DNA of 64,000 bases from Kingdonia uniflora (lineage: Eukaryota > Streptophyta > Magnoliopsida > Ranunculales > Circaeasteraceae), in contig JACGCM010002285.1 of the NCBI GenBank assembly GCA_014058105.1, forward strand, positions 248,001-312,000. Direction: 5' to 3'. The stretch's first letter is position 1, and the number at the start of each line of letters is the position of its first letter. Under the pieces are notes generated by a model. That model was not told the DNA's origin and searched no databases. It saw only the letters and a list, made by a program, of their open reading frames with translations. Position numbers and translations under genes: made by a program. Below, one piece after another: positions 21,447 through 34,545 of the stretch.

Positions 21447-24400
21447 ATGACTTCTTCTTCTTCAACTAAAACAACAAGGCAATTACAAGTCGTTTCTCCA
21501 GTCCCAGCTGATATTGACATTGCAAACTCTCTTCAACCTCTCCACATCTCTCGAATTGCTCAAAGCCTCAATCTCACCTCCAACCATTATGATCCTTATG
21601 GGAAATACAAAGCAAAGGTCAGGTTTTTTAGATGTTTATGGAGTGTTTTATTTTTATTTTTATTTTAAAAATCAATAATTTGGAATCAATAATGAAGGTT
21701 TGTATTTTGTGGAAGTTTGATGGATTTGGGTGTTGAAATTTCAGGTACTTTTATCTGTGATTGATGAAGTTAAAGATTCTGGAAATGGGTATTATGTTGT
21801 GGTTGGAGGGATTACTCCAACCCCTCTTGGAGAAGGAAAGTCTACAACTACTGTTGGTCTTTGTCAAGCTTTGGGAGCTTTTCTTGATAAAAAGGTAGTG
21901 GTTTTGCTTAATCATAACTGTATAGTTACGCTTGCTTTCACAAAAAAAAATAGTTATGCTTTCATATCCAATAAAAAATGATAAAGATGATATTTGATAC
22001 ATCCCTTTACCTTGCTCTCCCGGATTTGTGTGTGAATTACTTACAATTTCTTACATGTCAAAATCTCAGAACAAAATCAATATGTTAGATTATGTGCATA
22101 GAGAAATATGATATGCCATAATGGGTATAAAGTTTGTAGGAGAGAAGGATAGGAAAATTATTTTTTAACTTAAAGAACCAACTGCTCGTATCTTATCTAC
22201 ATTTTTTATTTTGTCTGCCAAACTGATTTAAGTTTTTTGATGTGTAAGTGTATATTTGTTGTGTTAATGAATTTTGGTTTCATAGTTTAAAAATGTGGAG
22301 TGCTGATTCGAAAGGCATTAATAAGAAATATAAGCAAGATAATATAAAAGTGAAAAAAAAGGTTAAGTCATAATATAGGCCCATTGTTGGGATTTTCTTG
22401 GCACCCTCTGGAAACAATGTTGGTAACCGTTAATAAGGTTGTGTGTAATCTTACAAGATTGTAGCTTTGGCCACTGTCACATGCGATTGGTTCTATGTAA
22501 CATTGACACGGATACGCGTGTGACACGGATACGCGTGTCGGTGTCGGACGCGGGTACGGGGTGTCGGACACGGTTGCTTCAAAATAAGTGAAAACGCAGA
22601 CACGGCCTTATACATAATAAGATAGTATTATTTTTCACGTTTTCTGTATTGTGTCTTATTATATGTGAGTGTATTATGAATATATAATTGTGATAGTAGC
22701 TTATGGGTTAGTTCACAACTAATAACAAACATAAAATAGTGATAGTAGTTAATAGGGTTGAATAACATGTATAAGATTTGGAAACTTTCTAAAAGTTATG
22801 TCAAAAAGTTGATCTAAGCAAGAAGTGTCCGTTGGAGTGTCCACACAAGTGTCCGTGTGTCCGACACGTTTGGACAGGGATCATTTTAGGAATATGGAGT
22901 GTCCATGTTTCATAGGATTGGTTCAACCATAGAGGCAGTTATCTTAAAAGAGCTAGGAGGAAAGTTCAAATGTGCTTCTAGTCAAAAGAATGGTTAGATA
23001 CAAAATCTCCATGTGGTCCCTATTCAGGAACCCAAAAATGTGGATGAGATATGAAGGAGGTGTGGGCTGTGCACAGCATTGAGTCTGATAGTCTCAAAAT
23101 CTTTGGGATTTAGAAGATGATATTAATTGTGTGAGATGAGAGGCATATAAGGATTCTTGAGTTCCTGAAAGAGGCGTGCTAGAGGTAATCAAAGAGGCTT
23201 CTCATAAACATAGAACAATATGAGGTTGAGACAATATTGAGTTTGAATAAATTGTCAATAGTCACTGCCTTGGTCATTTGCATTCTCATGAATGGTCCTA
23301 GAAGCTGGAAACTCTCTCAGAATTTGTTTGTAGCCCGGCACTTTAACAAACTACATTTGGGTGACAATATGATATAACACCTCTGGGTCAATGCAAAGCT
23401 TTCCTAGCTCTATGTATAAAAATGCCTTGAAACACTTGCCATCAGCTGAGAATGATATTAGGTGGATGAATAACAAAGTTTGTCTAATCCTTAGTCGGTT
23501 GGGCGAGTCTCTCATACATAGAGAGTGGATTAATCGCCAATAATTTTTGTACATGGGACTAGAGTGTTTAGACCTATGCTGCTTCCATTTAAGAGCTCCA
23601 AATAATTATTAAATGTTGGTATAATTCTTTATTTACATGGTTGTCCCTTAGTAGTGCTTAGACTCAAGCTTTAAGCATTAAAGTTTCTTTTTAACAAAAC
23701 TGAACAGCAAAGTCTTTGAAATGGTTGGATCTGGGGTGAGGGTGCTTATTAAAGATTAATGAGGGTGCTTATTAGAGATTTAGGCGTTGAACTCAAAGGA
23801 GGAACCATCTTCTGTCTAACGGGGATAAGTCATCTGGTCTGGATGAGTCCATTCTGCTTTTTTACAACCCCAGTTGGCAATGCACCATATCTGATTTCAT
23901 AAAGCCGTTTCACGCCTCCGCAAAACAGTTTTTGATAATGAGGTGAACGATATGTTTGACACACTAATCCCTAAGGGCTAAGGTATCCAGAACAGAGAAT
24001 ATTACTGATATTAGACCTCATTTGTTCGTTCGCTGGTACATACTTTACCTGAAAGCTTCGATGCCAAGATTGAGTAGTGTTCTACTAGATATCATTTCAT
24101 GAGTTCATTGGGTGTTTATTATTGGTCCTTATCAGGAATGATTGAATGAATGCATCGATTCTATAAGACATGGTTTTTTCTCCATGTGATTAGCAAAATG
24201 AATATGGTGAAAACATGACAATGTCAAGGGCGATTGTTTTTGATTAATTTGTGGAATGGGTCTGGGTGCCTGGCATAGGTAGATTAAGAAATTTATATCT
24301 TCAGTATGCCCGGATCATCCTAGTCTACCCATTAAAATAAGTATATCATCTGTTTTGGTTAATAGCTCTTCTATTGGTTTCTTCAAGATTTTGAGGAGCT

Positions 24401-27400
24401 CTCATTATAACTTATTATAATATTATCTTGTGGAAGCCTAAGGCAGACTCATGCCTAAGGGTGCTGCCTTGGGGGACCTAGACGCCTTAAAGCAAGAAGA
24501 TGGAGTTATGTGATCTACCATTTGCAGTTTGCAGCATTGTAGTAACCCGTTTAAGATGTGTATTGCTTCTGGGAATTGAATTATGGTTCAAATCAGTAAT
24601 CCTAACTATATCCCAAGATTTCCTTTTAAAACGTGTGACACATGATTTGGAATCTAATCTTTAAGGTTTTTCAACAAGGCCTTCTCCTGAGCATCTGGAA
24701 TTAGCCGCGACAGTCTGTAATGGATATGAGAATCATCTGCATCATATATTGGTATAGTTTGTGGAATACTGTACTACCGTGTGAGGTTAATAAGCTTTAC
24801 CTCTTCTCATTTGCTATGTTTCTTATCTCGTGTTATGGATGTTACCAGGTTATTCTAATTTGTGATGACTCTGCCCTCATGTGAATTAGGGTAACACTGA
24901 ATCAATAATGTACCAACTCTCCAAATTGCCGATAAAATTAGAAAATATCTTAGATTTTTTTGCTGAATTGATTGAGTGAAGAGAAGTACTAATTGCTTGT
25001 TTCCTTTGTTGGGTGATATTTTTCTGAATTCCCTCCTGTCTATTTCAGCATGCCTGTTATTCAAGTCTTCCTATGAATTCATCATTCTTCTTCCAACTGC
25101 TAATCTTTTGTTATCTATATATCAAAACTCTTTAGAATTTAACTAATTTATCCTTTTGCCATATCTGAATTTTTTGACTATAATTACTGTCTTCACTTGT
25201 ATTATCAGGTCGTCACCTGTGTTCGTCAACCATCTCAAGGGCCAACTTTTGGAATTAAAGGGGGAGCCGCTGGAGGTGGGTACAGTCAAGTAATCCCCAT
25301 GGATGAATTCAATCTCCACCTTACTGGAGATATACATGCAATCACAGCCGCAAACAACCTCTTAGCTGCTGCAATTGACACCCGTGTTTTCCATGAATCA
25401 ACTCAGTCAGACAAAGCTCTATTAAACAGGTTATGTCCAACTAACAAACAAGGGAAACGAGTTTTCGCTGACATCATGTTCAGACGTCTCAAAAAGCTGG
25501 GAATCTCTAAAGATGACCCAAACGATCTAACCCCAGAAGAAGTCAAGAAGTTTGCTAGGCTTGATATAGATCCGGAATCTATAACATGGAGGAGGGTTAT
25601 GGATGTCAATGACCGTTTTTTGCGAAAGATTACCATCGGACAAGGACCCGATGAAAAAGGGATGGTGAGAGAAACAGGATTCGACATCTCAGTTGCTAGT
25701 GAAATCATGGCAGTTTTGGCGCTTACAACTTCTCTCGAGGATATGAGAGAGAGACTTGGGAAAATGGTAATTGGAAATAGCAAAGCCGGTGAACCCATTA
25801 CAGCCGATGATCTTGGCCTAGGAGGTGCACTGACTGTGCTAATGAAAGACGCCATCAACCCCACTTTGATGCAGACACTTGAGGGAACCCCGGTTCTTGT
25901 TCACGCAGGACCATTTGCTAATATTGCTCATGGGAATTCATCAATTGTAGCCGATAAGATCGCGTTGAAGTTGGTTGGGCCTAGTGGGTTCGTGGTGACG
26001 GAAGCGGGTTTTGGTGCAGACATTGGCACGGAGAAGTTCATGAATATAAAATGTCGATACAGTGGTTTAACTCCTCAATGTGCTGTTATTGTCACAACAA
26101 TTAGGGCCTTGAAAATGCATGGAGGAGGGCCAGAAGTGGTAGCAGGGAAACCTCTTGACCATGCTTATTTGACCGAGAATGTGGGTCTCGTGGAAGCCGG
26201 TTGTGTGAACCTCGCAAAACATATTTCAAATACAAAAGCCTATGGGGTGAACGTTGTAGTTGCTGTGAACATGTTCTCTACAGACTCCGAAGCAGAGATG
26301 AATATTGTGAAAAGTGCAGCAATGGCTGCTGGTGCGTTCGATGCTATTGTTTGCACACATCATGCCCATGGTGGAAAGGGGGCGGTTAGTAATTCTTGTC
26401 TATTACACTTGTGTACTAGTCATTTAGTAATCATGAGACTGATATTTATGTGATATGAAGCATGGTTGTGGAGGCAAAACCTTTGAAAACTTTTATCAAA
26501 AACAAGATCAAAAGTAAAGAACTCTCTTTATTTAATCTTCAAAAACCTAGAAGAACTTTCTACTAATTATTCCTTAACCAAAAAACTCTACCTTTATACC
26601 CCAGCCTGAACCCTCTTTTTATAGAGTAGAGTGACTTTGCAAAATTGGAAGGCTCTCCCCAATTCTAATTTAAATAAACTTCTAAATTAGAATCTCAATT
26701 AAAGATGTACTAAAATGGAAGAGGAATAATCTAGAGACGAGATAGAGAGAGACGCCAATTAGAGACCCGTGTATGGGTGGGTAGACGATCTACGATAGAT
26801 CATCATGAGACAATTGGCGCCTCTCCGTCGAGGATGTTTACACTAAAATTTTATGATTCAAACCTCCCTGATGTTTTGAGTAACTAAGGAATTAAGCATG
26901 AATTTTGAATTTGGTTAATATATAAAGTATTTACAAGGCAGATGTAGAAATCCCAGATCTCAGGAATGCTTTCAAAAATAGAGATGAAACAGTCTCTTAA
27001 AAATTAGTACGAAAAGAGAGAATTATCTCTTAAAGAATCTAACAATTGGTACTAACGGAGTAGTCCATGAATAAATTAATAGGGTACTCATGGGACTATG
27101 TCTACTTCATGGATGTCATGGATTATGTCTATAAATATATAGTTATAGCCTTATAGGTTTGTAATTGAGATGTTTCCTTGGCTGTGAACTATTACTTTGA
27201 TGATTCTCATTTTATGTGCATGTTTACCTTCTCAACTTCACGTTGATCTTCAGAAGACTGGAAATGGCTATTGGGATTGTCTTTATTTACTTGGGTTGAA
27301 TCTTGTTATGCGCGATCAACCTTTCATATCTATTACCTCCTAGGTTTAGTTTCTTACTTCTTTGGTTCGTGGGTTAGTACAGTACATTGAATTGTTCTAA

Positions 27401-30400
27401 TCATTTTTAAATCGTCATCTTCTTTGCACTCCGACATCTTCTGGATAAAAGCTTAGTTTGATCTATTTAATGCCAAGGCTTCCATTATTTATGGTGGTAT
27501 CTAGGCTAATTCAAAAGAAAAAAACATTTGTTCCTTGGATGGCTTACATTGTGTTAGTCGTATGGATTTGAATACTTCTTTGCTACAAAAGCTATTGAAT
27601 CTTGATTTTGGCTCTACAATCTACATGCACTGCTACAGGCTATATATCTGCAACTTGCCAGTGTGGGTGCAATATACTAGTGCCAGGAAGCTATTCTATT
27701 ATGGTACATGAACCTTGTAGAAACTTAGTTCCAATATTCAAAAAACATCCTTTCGGAAACCTTGTGGAATGTAGCCATCATGTTGATGTTTTTGCTCTTA
27801 GGCATCACGGATCCCACTCAAGTGTAGCATGAAATATTTAGTAGAGCCACTTGAAACACGCTTGTGGCCTAATGGATTGGAAATGAACCTTGTGGAATGT
27901 AAGCCATCATGTTGATGTTTTTGCTCTTTGGCATCAGGGATCCCACTTAAGGGATTGTAGAATTCTTTTTATGGTGAAAATGTAGAGGTTATTACCAGTT
28001 TTCATAATTTGGAGTATGGCCAAACCGGTTTAGTTGCTACAACCTCCTTCAATATAAAAGGAAAGTATGGGTACCTAATCCAGGACCTATTAAGATTAAC
28101 ATTTGGTAAACTATGTTTAATGCCCATTATTGACCAGTCCCAATCGTATAACCCCATGTAATGTGATATTCCTGATAAAACAATTTTAGTTCCGTTCAAA
28201 AGCGTGTATATTCTTTCAATCTAGCGAAATTTTCCAAGTGTCAGTTCTATGACGTTGCTGGTTAGTGCTAAATGGAGGAAAGAAGATAAATTTCCATAAA
28301 GCCCATTTTCTTGTGTTCTTTTGTTAGGAAGTCGGTGGAGTATTCTTTAATCTGCTTAACAGTTAGATCCCAACTTCTTTTTCATAAACGGGGATGTTGA
28401 TTTTCCTCTGCTCTTTCCCAATTTCCGATTCTAATTTTCCAACCAGAAAACCCTCCAAATTCTTACACAAATCTGGAATTGATGGGGTCATTTGAGATGA
28501 CCTTGGGAGACAACTTTGTTTACTTCAAGTTCACAGGAGTGCTGAAGTTATGGAAAAAGCACTTGGAATGCGAACACTAAACAAAACAAGCAGTGTTTAT
28601 TATTAGACTAAGGAGGCCGTTTATTGAAGCAGATGCATCAACTATCCACTCTGTACCTATTTCGGTGGTTGAAGAAAATTCCCCGTACCTATCGACCCAT
28701 GATGGTGTTGACACTACTGCTAGTGCTCTTGGCGTTCCACTGAGCTTTGATTGAAAGCTACAGAAGAGATGACTAGGATGAAATTTGCAAGAGTTTGCAT
28801 TGAGATACAGTAAAACCCCTATAAATTAATAGCCTTGGGACCAAGGAAACCTATTAATTAAGCGGGGTTTTAATTTATCGATAAATTGATAATTTATTAA
28901 TTTATCGACTAATTACTAACTTATTAATTTATCTAAGTATTACTTATTTTTCCAAAATATTTTTTTATTTAATGAACTAAGAAATGATCGAGAGGGCAAA
29001 GTTGAAGATTATAGTTATGTTTTGGAGTCTGTTTTTCGCAAAGAAGCTCTAAAAGTGACAATGACATTGAATAATTTTGTTGTTGCAATACGAGAACACC
29101 ACATCAGAACTTCTTAGTGCATTACGAAAAGTCAGAGATGAGATCAAACTTCAATTTCAAGGAGTTTTGTTTTATGTATTATCTTATAAATTTAGCGAAT
29201 TTATTAATTTAGTCCATTGGTCGAAGTCGGGACTGGCAAAAAGTATTATTTAATCGCGATTATTAATTTATCGGGGTTCTACTGTAGAAGTAAGAACCTT
29301 TTCTCCAATGTTGTGACTATTAACATTTATAGGATTATAACCATTTTTTATGAGGTGGAGTATGCCTGGGTCCCAATGAAATACCAATACTGTCAGGTAT
29401 TTGGGCAGGATAGATACAATTGTGAATTTTACTATGAACACCAAATCTGGTGAATGGGAATTCCACTTGTAGAGCGAAATGGCGAGCTGTCCAAGAGGAG
29501 AGCAATAAGGCAACGATTGATAGTGTGGGATCTATACTGCCAAGGGTAAAGGCAGAGCACATACCCAACCAATCAATGTACTGGATTTCATGAAAGATGC
29601 AACTTTTAAGCAGTGGATACCACAGGTGAGAAAGCCATTGAAACTACAGCTACAGTAGATTGGTAGTGTTGGTCTTGAAAATTCTGGTTTTTGTGGTATT
29701 GGCAGGAAGAACAGAATCAAGAGGCAGAAATGAAAGGCTAAGAGACCATTTAAAGGATTGGTTAAAAAGGAAGCTTTGCTACATACCACATCAACCAAGA
29801 GTCTTCCGGCAGAAGGAACTAGTGAGCAGCCAATTGATTCCCCCAATAGAATTAAGTACATCAAAGATGACGAGGAGTTGGCTAAGGAAGCTCAGATCCA
29901 TGGGAGCAACAACGAGAGTTAGAAAAGGATGCCATCCCCCAAATAGCAATGATTGACCTCAGATTTTGAAATGTTAGAGGTGTCAATTGGTAGACAAAAA
30001 GAAGTTAAGAATATTGCTTTTCTTTCTTGCTGGAGCTATTTGTGCCGTTATATCTCCATGTACACTTTCTCTAACCTTCTCGCCGCATTAGGCCTTTTGT
30101 TCTCTAGATAGAGTGATTTCCATGATTTCATTTACTAGTGTTCTTTTGCGGACGCCATTTCGTGAATGTTTTCCTTCTCCTTTTTTCGATGAACCAAACA
30201 CACACAATAGTGATATAGTTGGAAAAGGGTAGGACTTCATGTAAACCTTTTTATACTTCTCTATACTTAGTAATTGCATCCATAAGACTGGTCCCGCAAG
30301 TAAAGTATGGACTTTGATAGCTATTTTCTTAACATTTGCTCAGTATTATTATGTGAAGTGTAAAACCATGGATCATTTAGGAGATTCTTCCATCAGGCCA

Positions 30401-31757
30401 CCATAACAAGATATTTTTCCAATTTTAAATAATCAAAAAGGAAATTGTAACTTCACTCCCATCATATATTTCCAATCAAAGGGTTTTGTCGATTAAGAAT
30501 GATCATCTTTACATGTATTTTTAAACAAATAAAGAACTGCATGATAAGTGTGTAAGCTGACATATTTGTATATTGTTTACCAAAACGTCAGGTTGAACTT
30601 GGTCTTGCTGTTCAAAGAGCATGTGAGAATGTTACAGAGCCAATGAGGTTTCTATATCCTTTGGACATCGGTATCAAAGAGAAAATAGAGGCTATAGCAA
30701 CTTCATATGGTGCGAGTGGCGTCGAATACTCTGAGCAGGTAAGTCACTTTTAAAATTGTAAATTTTATGTGCTGCGTTTTGTGCACTTTATAAGGTGCAG
30801 ACATACTACAGCTTCTTACAAAAGTTACTACATGTTTAGTAATAATTTGTATCGACACTAATCATGCAGTGAGTGTGGTTGACTGTAAAATAGAAGTGTG
30901 AGTTTACACAAGCTGTATGATAATGTAAGTTGACAAAGCACTGCATGATAAAGTGTGCAACAAGCTGTATTATTTTACAGTCAATGATCAGACTTCTATT
31001 AATCAAGTTACTTGTCAATTGGACTATGAAAATAATGTATCGACAGACATCTGTAAGGTCATAAATCTATGTAATCTGCAGACAAAGTTAGTTTAGATTA
31101 TGGACATTAATGCGTTTATGGTAGAATTTACCTCCACTTACACCAGTCAACTATTAATAAAGTTAAGTATTTTATTGCTAAAAGCGTAATAAATTATTTT
31201 TGCTAGTAACTTCTGCTTAATAAGGTCATGCCTTTATAATGTTGTGTGTTGAGAAGATTTCACGTCTCTTGAGATACCAAAGCATCAACTTATCCATGGT
31301 GATGGTCGTAGAGAGTCATTATGATACACTTACTAGTCCTCTGTGCTACGTATTTTAAGATTTGCAATCACAAAAACACCAGACTTGCACATTTTAGCTC
31401 CTTAAGAGATATCAAGTTTTCCTTTTTAGTGTTTTGATTCTCATTATTAGATAATATTCTTCTCATTTTTTGCTTATTTAGGCTGAGAAGCAGATTGAGA
31501 TGTACACCAGACAAGGATTCTCTTCTCTACCAATCTGCATGGCAAAAACCCAGTATTCCTTCTCACACATCCCGTCTCAGAAAGGCGCCCCAGTTGGATT
31601 TTTGTTACCAATCAGAGATGTCAGAGGAAGCATTGGAGCTGGTTTTATTTATCCTCTCGTGGGAACCATGAGTACAATGCCTGGGCTTCCAACACGGCCT
31701 TGCTTTTTCGACATTGATGTTGACACCGTGACAGGAAATGTACTCGGTTTGTCTTGA
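21447..31757 (+). CDS. formate--tetrahydrofolate ligase (10-formyl-THF synthetase), five exons
   Basis: Joins formate to tetrahydrofolate with ATP to give 10-formyl-THF for cytosolic one-carbon metabolism. Exons, all phase 0 and GT-AG: 21447-21617, 21745-21894, 25209-26384, 30592-30738, 31482-31757 (stop TGA). They total 639 codons, the usual length for the monofunctional plant enzyme. The first ATG (context ccaaaaaaATGAC) gives an N-terminus with no obvious organelle signal. Residues 83-91 are the nucleotide-binding TPLGEGKST. Residues 122-132 ([11 protein letters not shown]) match the first family signature and residues 402-413 ([12 protein letters not shown]) the second. The end reads [20 protein letters not shown] and [13 protein letters not shown] see no stop or frameshift, so it looks functional. 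Introns 2 and 3 are swollen by transposon debris. This is the only intact host gene in the window. Confidence 0.97.
22504..22877. repeat. GC-rich inverted repeat in intron 2
   Basis: A left arm rich in gacacggatacgcgtgt and gtgtcggacac (22504-22573) faces a right arm with gtgtccgtgtgtccgacac (22825-22877) in opposite orientation. In an AT-rich intron this pair looks like the ends of a foldback transposable element of about 370 bp. No coding capacity. Confidence 0.6.
23815..24400 (+). pseudogene. LINE reverse-transcriptase relic in intron 2
   Basis: Pieces of a non-LTR retrotransposon RT are readable in shifting frames. [19 protein letters not shown] (from 23821) corresponds to the family's GDKxPGPDG...FY block. 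DTLIPKG (about 23958) corresponds to the ALIPK block. [12 protein letters not shown] (about 24347) corresponds to the SVLVNG block. Many stops. Same strand as the host gene. The 23350-23560 stretch may be the upstream part. Confidence 0.65.
26740..26835. repeat. imperfect inverted repeat in intron 3
   Basis: gagagacgccaattagaga near 26747 faces agacaattggcgcctctcc near 26810, and between them lies the palindrome gatctacgatagatc. It could fold as a hairpin in RNA or DNA; origin unknown. Confidence 0.55.
27756..27960. repeat. direct repeat of about 75 bp, two copies, in intron 3
   Basis: accttgtggaatgtagccat...cagggatcccact starts at 27759 and again at 27887, 128 bp apart. Not associated with a recognised gene. 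Confidence 0.75.
28808..29284. mobile_element. Emigrant/pogo-like DNA transposon remnant in intron 3
   Basis: The terminal inverted repeats are CAGTAAAACCCCTATAAAT at the left and, inverted, CAGTAGAACCCCGATAAAT at the right, each flanked by TA (28806-28807 and 29285-29286). This resembles the Emigrant/Lemi1 terminal sequence known from Arabidopsis, a pogo-type family that duplicates TA. Inside, 28970-29160 has coding flavour ([18 protein letters not shown]), like a pogo transposase tail, broken by stops. At 477 bp it is a deletion derivative. Confidence 0.8.
29349..29945 (+). pseudogene. LINE ORF1-type zinc-knuckle relic in intron 3
   Basis: [20 protein letters not shown] followed by DRYNCEFYY resembles the EYEWVPxxCxxCxxFGHxxxxC motif (CCHC type) found in ORF1 proteins of plant L1-like LINEs. 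The first Cys and the His are lost. The region to 29945 has further positively charged coding-like pieces ([18 protein letters not shown]) with stops and frame changes. Same strand as the host gene. Confidence 0.55.
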
Positions 31758-32569
31758 ACGGGATATTTTCTTTTTTAAGTTAACATTCGCCTTAATTTGC
31801 TTCACGGTGGCGATAAATAAGAGTCCGGTGGGACAATCATGATTTTTCAAAGTACAAAATTTGTGTATCATATATGAATATTTGCTATGTTTTTCTTTGA
31901 TATGAATTATACGAAGAGTTATATGACAATTTTGTGATACCCCTTAATCACCGTTCTCAAATTTAGTTTTTATATTGGATGACTGAAGATTGGTGAATAC
32001 TGAGTATGATTTTGAGGGTCTCGAGCATCAAATAAGATATGCGTAATGACCATTTTTAGGGTTGGTGTAAGCCAAAAGTAAGCTGTTAATGGATCTTGTT
32101 CTGGCGCAGCTTGCAACAATGGCATTCGTATTAGTTCGCCCTTTTTACCCAAGTGATGATCACAGAGAAAAACCCTCAACTGCATGACTACATCTCCACC
32201 TCTTCTCTTTCACTCGAGTATACCTCGAACCCTCTCTTTCGTCAGTTTGTCGATTCCTCGCTCACTCCAGCTCCTCTGACATCTCTTAACATATTTCAAC
32301 ATCTCTGAAAAAGCATAGTTAATTTGAGCAATACCACACATAAGATCAATGCATTAACTACAATATGCATGTTTGGAAAAACCATGTTGATGTAAACCTC
32401 CATCAAACCATTTTGATGTAAACCTCCATCACGCTTTCATTAACCGACCGATATAACAAACAGCTTACACTGAGCTTCGTCTTGCCGGGGCTTAAATGCC
32501 CCTTGGGACCATTTGTCTTAGGTGTTCGACTAAAAGCTCAAGATATCCAAAGTTTTCAAAAGAAGAATA
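31758..32569. other. 3' UTR and intergenic DNA between the folate gene and element A
   Basis: A gataaataagag string (about 31814) is a plausible polyadenylation signal about 55 bp after the stop. The rest, to the LTR at 32570, shows no gene. A short direct repeat (catgttgatgtaaacctcca / cattttgatgtaaacctcca) lies near 32390. Confidence 0.5.
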
Positions 32570-33108
32570 TGTAGTATAGCCTCCTCAATCAGATTGACCA
32601 CCGTTGGCTACTAAGGTCGTGACCTCAAGACTTGTCGGTATAGTGATCGACATCTGAAGAAATCATCCGGTTGACATCGACTAAGCCGGCCGCCACAAGT
32701 AGAATTCAGGAAAGGAGTCAACAAAGATATTGAGCTCTGCCAAATGAGTTGAAAATGCAACCGCCAGTAAGAGACAGCTGTAAAGTGAGATATACGAGTA
32801 GTGTACAGTAGTATTAATGGTTTAATAGTAATTAAACCCATGACCTAGCTGTCCCTCTCCAAGTTTCCTATAAATAGAGAAGGGACAGATCCATATGGTA
32901 GAGGTTCGAGTAGCTCGACCATGTTCTAAACAGTTTTTGTAAACACTCATATACAGTTATATATCATCTCATATTTAAATCCTCATTTGAGGTCGTGGGT
33001 CTTCCTCATTAACGGAACTTAGACATATATTGTCAAACACTTTACATTATATAAATACACACTGGTGGTGTAAGGCGGATCCTCTTTCCTCAAAATTAAG
33101 CATTTATA
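32570..33108 (+). repeat. 5' LTR of element A
   Basis: Begins TGTAGTATAGCCTCCTC, similar to the element B LTR start TGTAGTAGCCTACTC, has a TATA box ctataaatag at 32868-32877, and ends catttata just before tttggcgccatctgt, in the same position as the B LTR end. No second copy for comparison. Confidence 0.75.
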
Positions 33109-33126
33109 TTTGGCGCCATCTGTACT
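33109..33126 (+). other. probable primer-binding region of element A
   Basis: tttggcgccatctgtact directly follows the LTR. The equivalent in element B (50670-50687) is tttggcgtcgtctgtact. TGGCGCC next to the 5' LTR is usual for plant gypsy elements. I did not assign the tRNA. Confidence 0.65.
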
Positions 33127-33178
33127 CAACAACCCATACCATACAAAAAAACTTTTTCCTTGCCTCACCACAGTTAAC

Positions 33179-34545
33179 ATGGCACCTCATCTTAGGTCTA
33201 GGTCAGCGATAGTGGGCGGTAATCAACAAGATGATGTTAACGCTCAGTTGGCCCAGATACGAGACATATTCGCACAGGCCGAAGATCGCCACGTACAGCA
33301 ACTGCGCCACGAACGTGAAGCTCGCTGTAAAGAACTTCAGGAAGAGTGCGATTGAAGAAAGGAAGAAACAAATAGAAACAACAGAGAAATGGAAAACTTG
33401 CGCAATACAGTTTGTAATCTCCAAGACACTCGACAGGATCGAGAACCAAAACCACTCCAGAAAACCGGCACATTCGAGGTTATCAATTCGAGACCGACTG
33501 GGGCCAAATCCGCAATAGCAACAACAAACTACTGTCTATCTTGGAGCAACCGAAACGATACCGCCATTCCTAGCCGCGTCTATCCATCTAGGAGTTGACG
33601 CCTCTGAGGGCTCGAGTGGCTTAACCTTATGCACCGGCAGAGATGGAACACGTAGACCCGCAAAAGACTGATTGCGCGAGCGTAGCGATGAGTAATAACC
33701 ACGTCGTGCACACCACCGAGCTACTACCGAAAGATCACCCCCTCAAGCAATGTATGTCACTCAAAGAGAGCTTGATCAAAAAATACGCGAAGCCATCAAC
33801 ATCAGCTCGACCCCGATCTCAACCTCTTGGAGTTGATTAAACAACCCAATCTGCAATGATCTCCTCAGCATCCAAATCCCACCAAATTTTCATGTACCGA
33901 AGATCCGCAAGTACAAACATAGACCTAGAGTCTCATATCCTCAAATTCCAGAATTCTCTAAGCCTCCATGTTATATGCGATCACATCTTATGCTAGGTGT
34001 TTCCATCTAGCGTCTCCGACAACCCTCTAAAGTGGTACTGCAGTCTGCCTAACGGATCAATCCACAGCTTTGAAGACCTATCCAAATAATTCATCGCCAA
34101 TTTCGCACATTACAAGGAAAGAGAAGAACGGGTATCGACTCTCTGTTTAACATCAGACAAGCACAGCGTAAAACCCTTAAAACTTTTACCAAACGATTCC
34201 TCGATGAATCCATAAAATTTGAGAGCCTCGACTCCTCGAACATCGTCCTCACGTATTCCAACGAGCTCCCTGATAGCAACAGAGTCAAGGAATATATCGT
34301 CTTACATAAACCATTCGAAGAAATGCTTATCAAAGTTAATGGCTACATCAACCTCGAGAGGATTTCAGGAAATAGTCAACAGGCACTTCAACACTCCTCT
34401 CAGCCCACTAAACCCAAATCGATGGTTGCATCCGTCCACACCGACGAGGATTCGAGGAAGCGATCAAATCAGGATCAACAGGCCGACCAGCCACGAAGGA
34501 ATCCTCCCATTCCCGTCTTGCCAAAACTAAAGGTTAAACTTGCAT
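33179..34545 (+). pseudogene. gag remnant of element A
   Basis: ATG at 33179 opens MAPHLRSRSAI...DDVNAQLAQIRDIFAQAED, related to the B gag start at 50755. The retrotransposon-gag core appears at about 34010-34130 as DNPLKWYCSLPNGSIHSFED then FIANFAHYKE, continuing to about 34350 (LINS/LIKVNGYINLE). Several stops and frame changes. Confidence 0.75.

Noticed and set aside
25403..25864. A 153-codon open frame on the minus strand
   Set aside because: It lies wholly inside exon 3 of the folate ligase gene and is a reverse-strand shadow of its codon pattern.
29532..29864. A 110-codon open frame on the minus strand in intron 3
   Set aside because: Lies opposite the LINE ORF1-type relic and reads as its antisense shadow.
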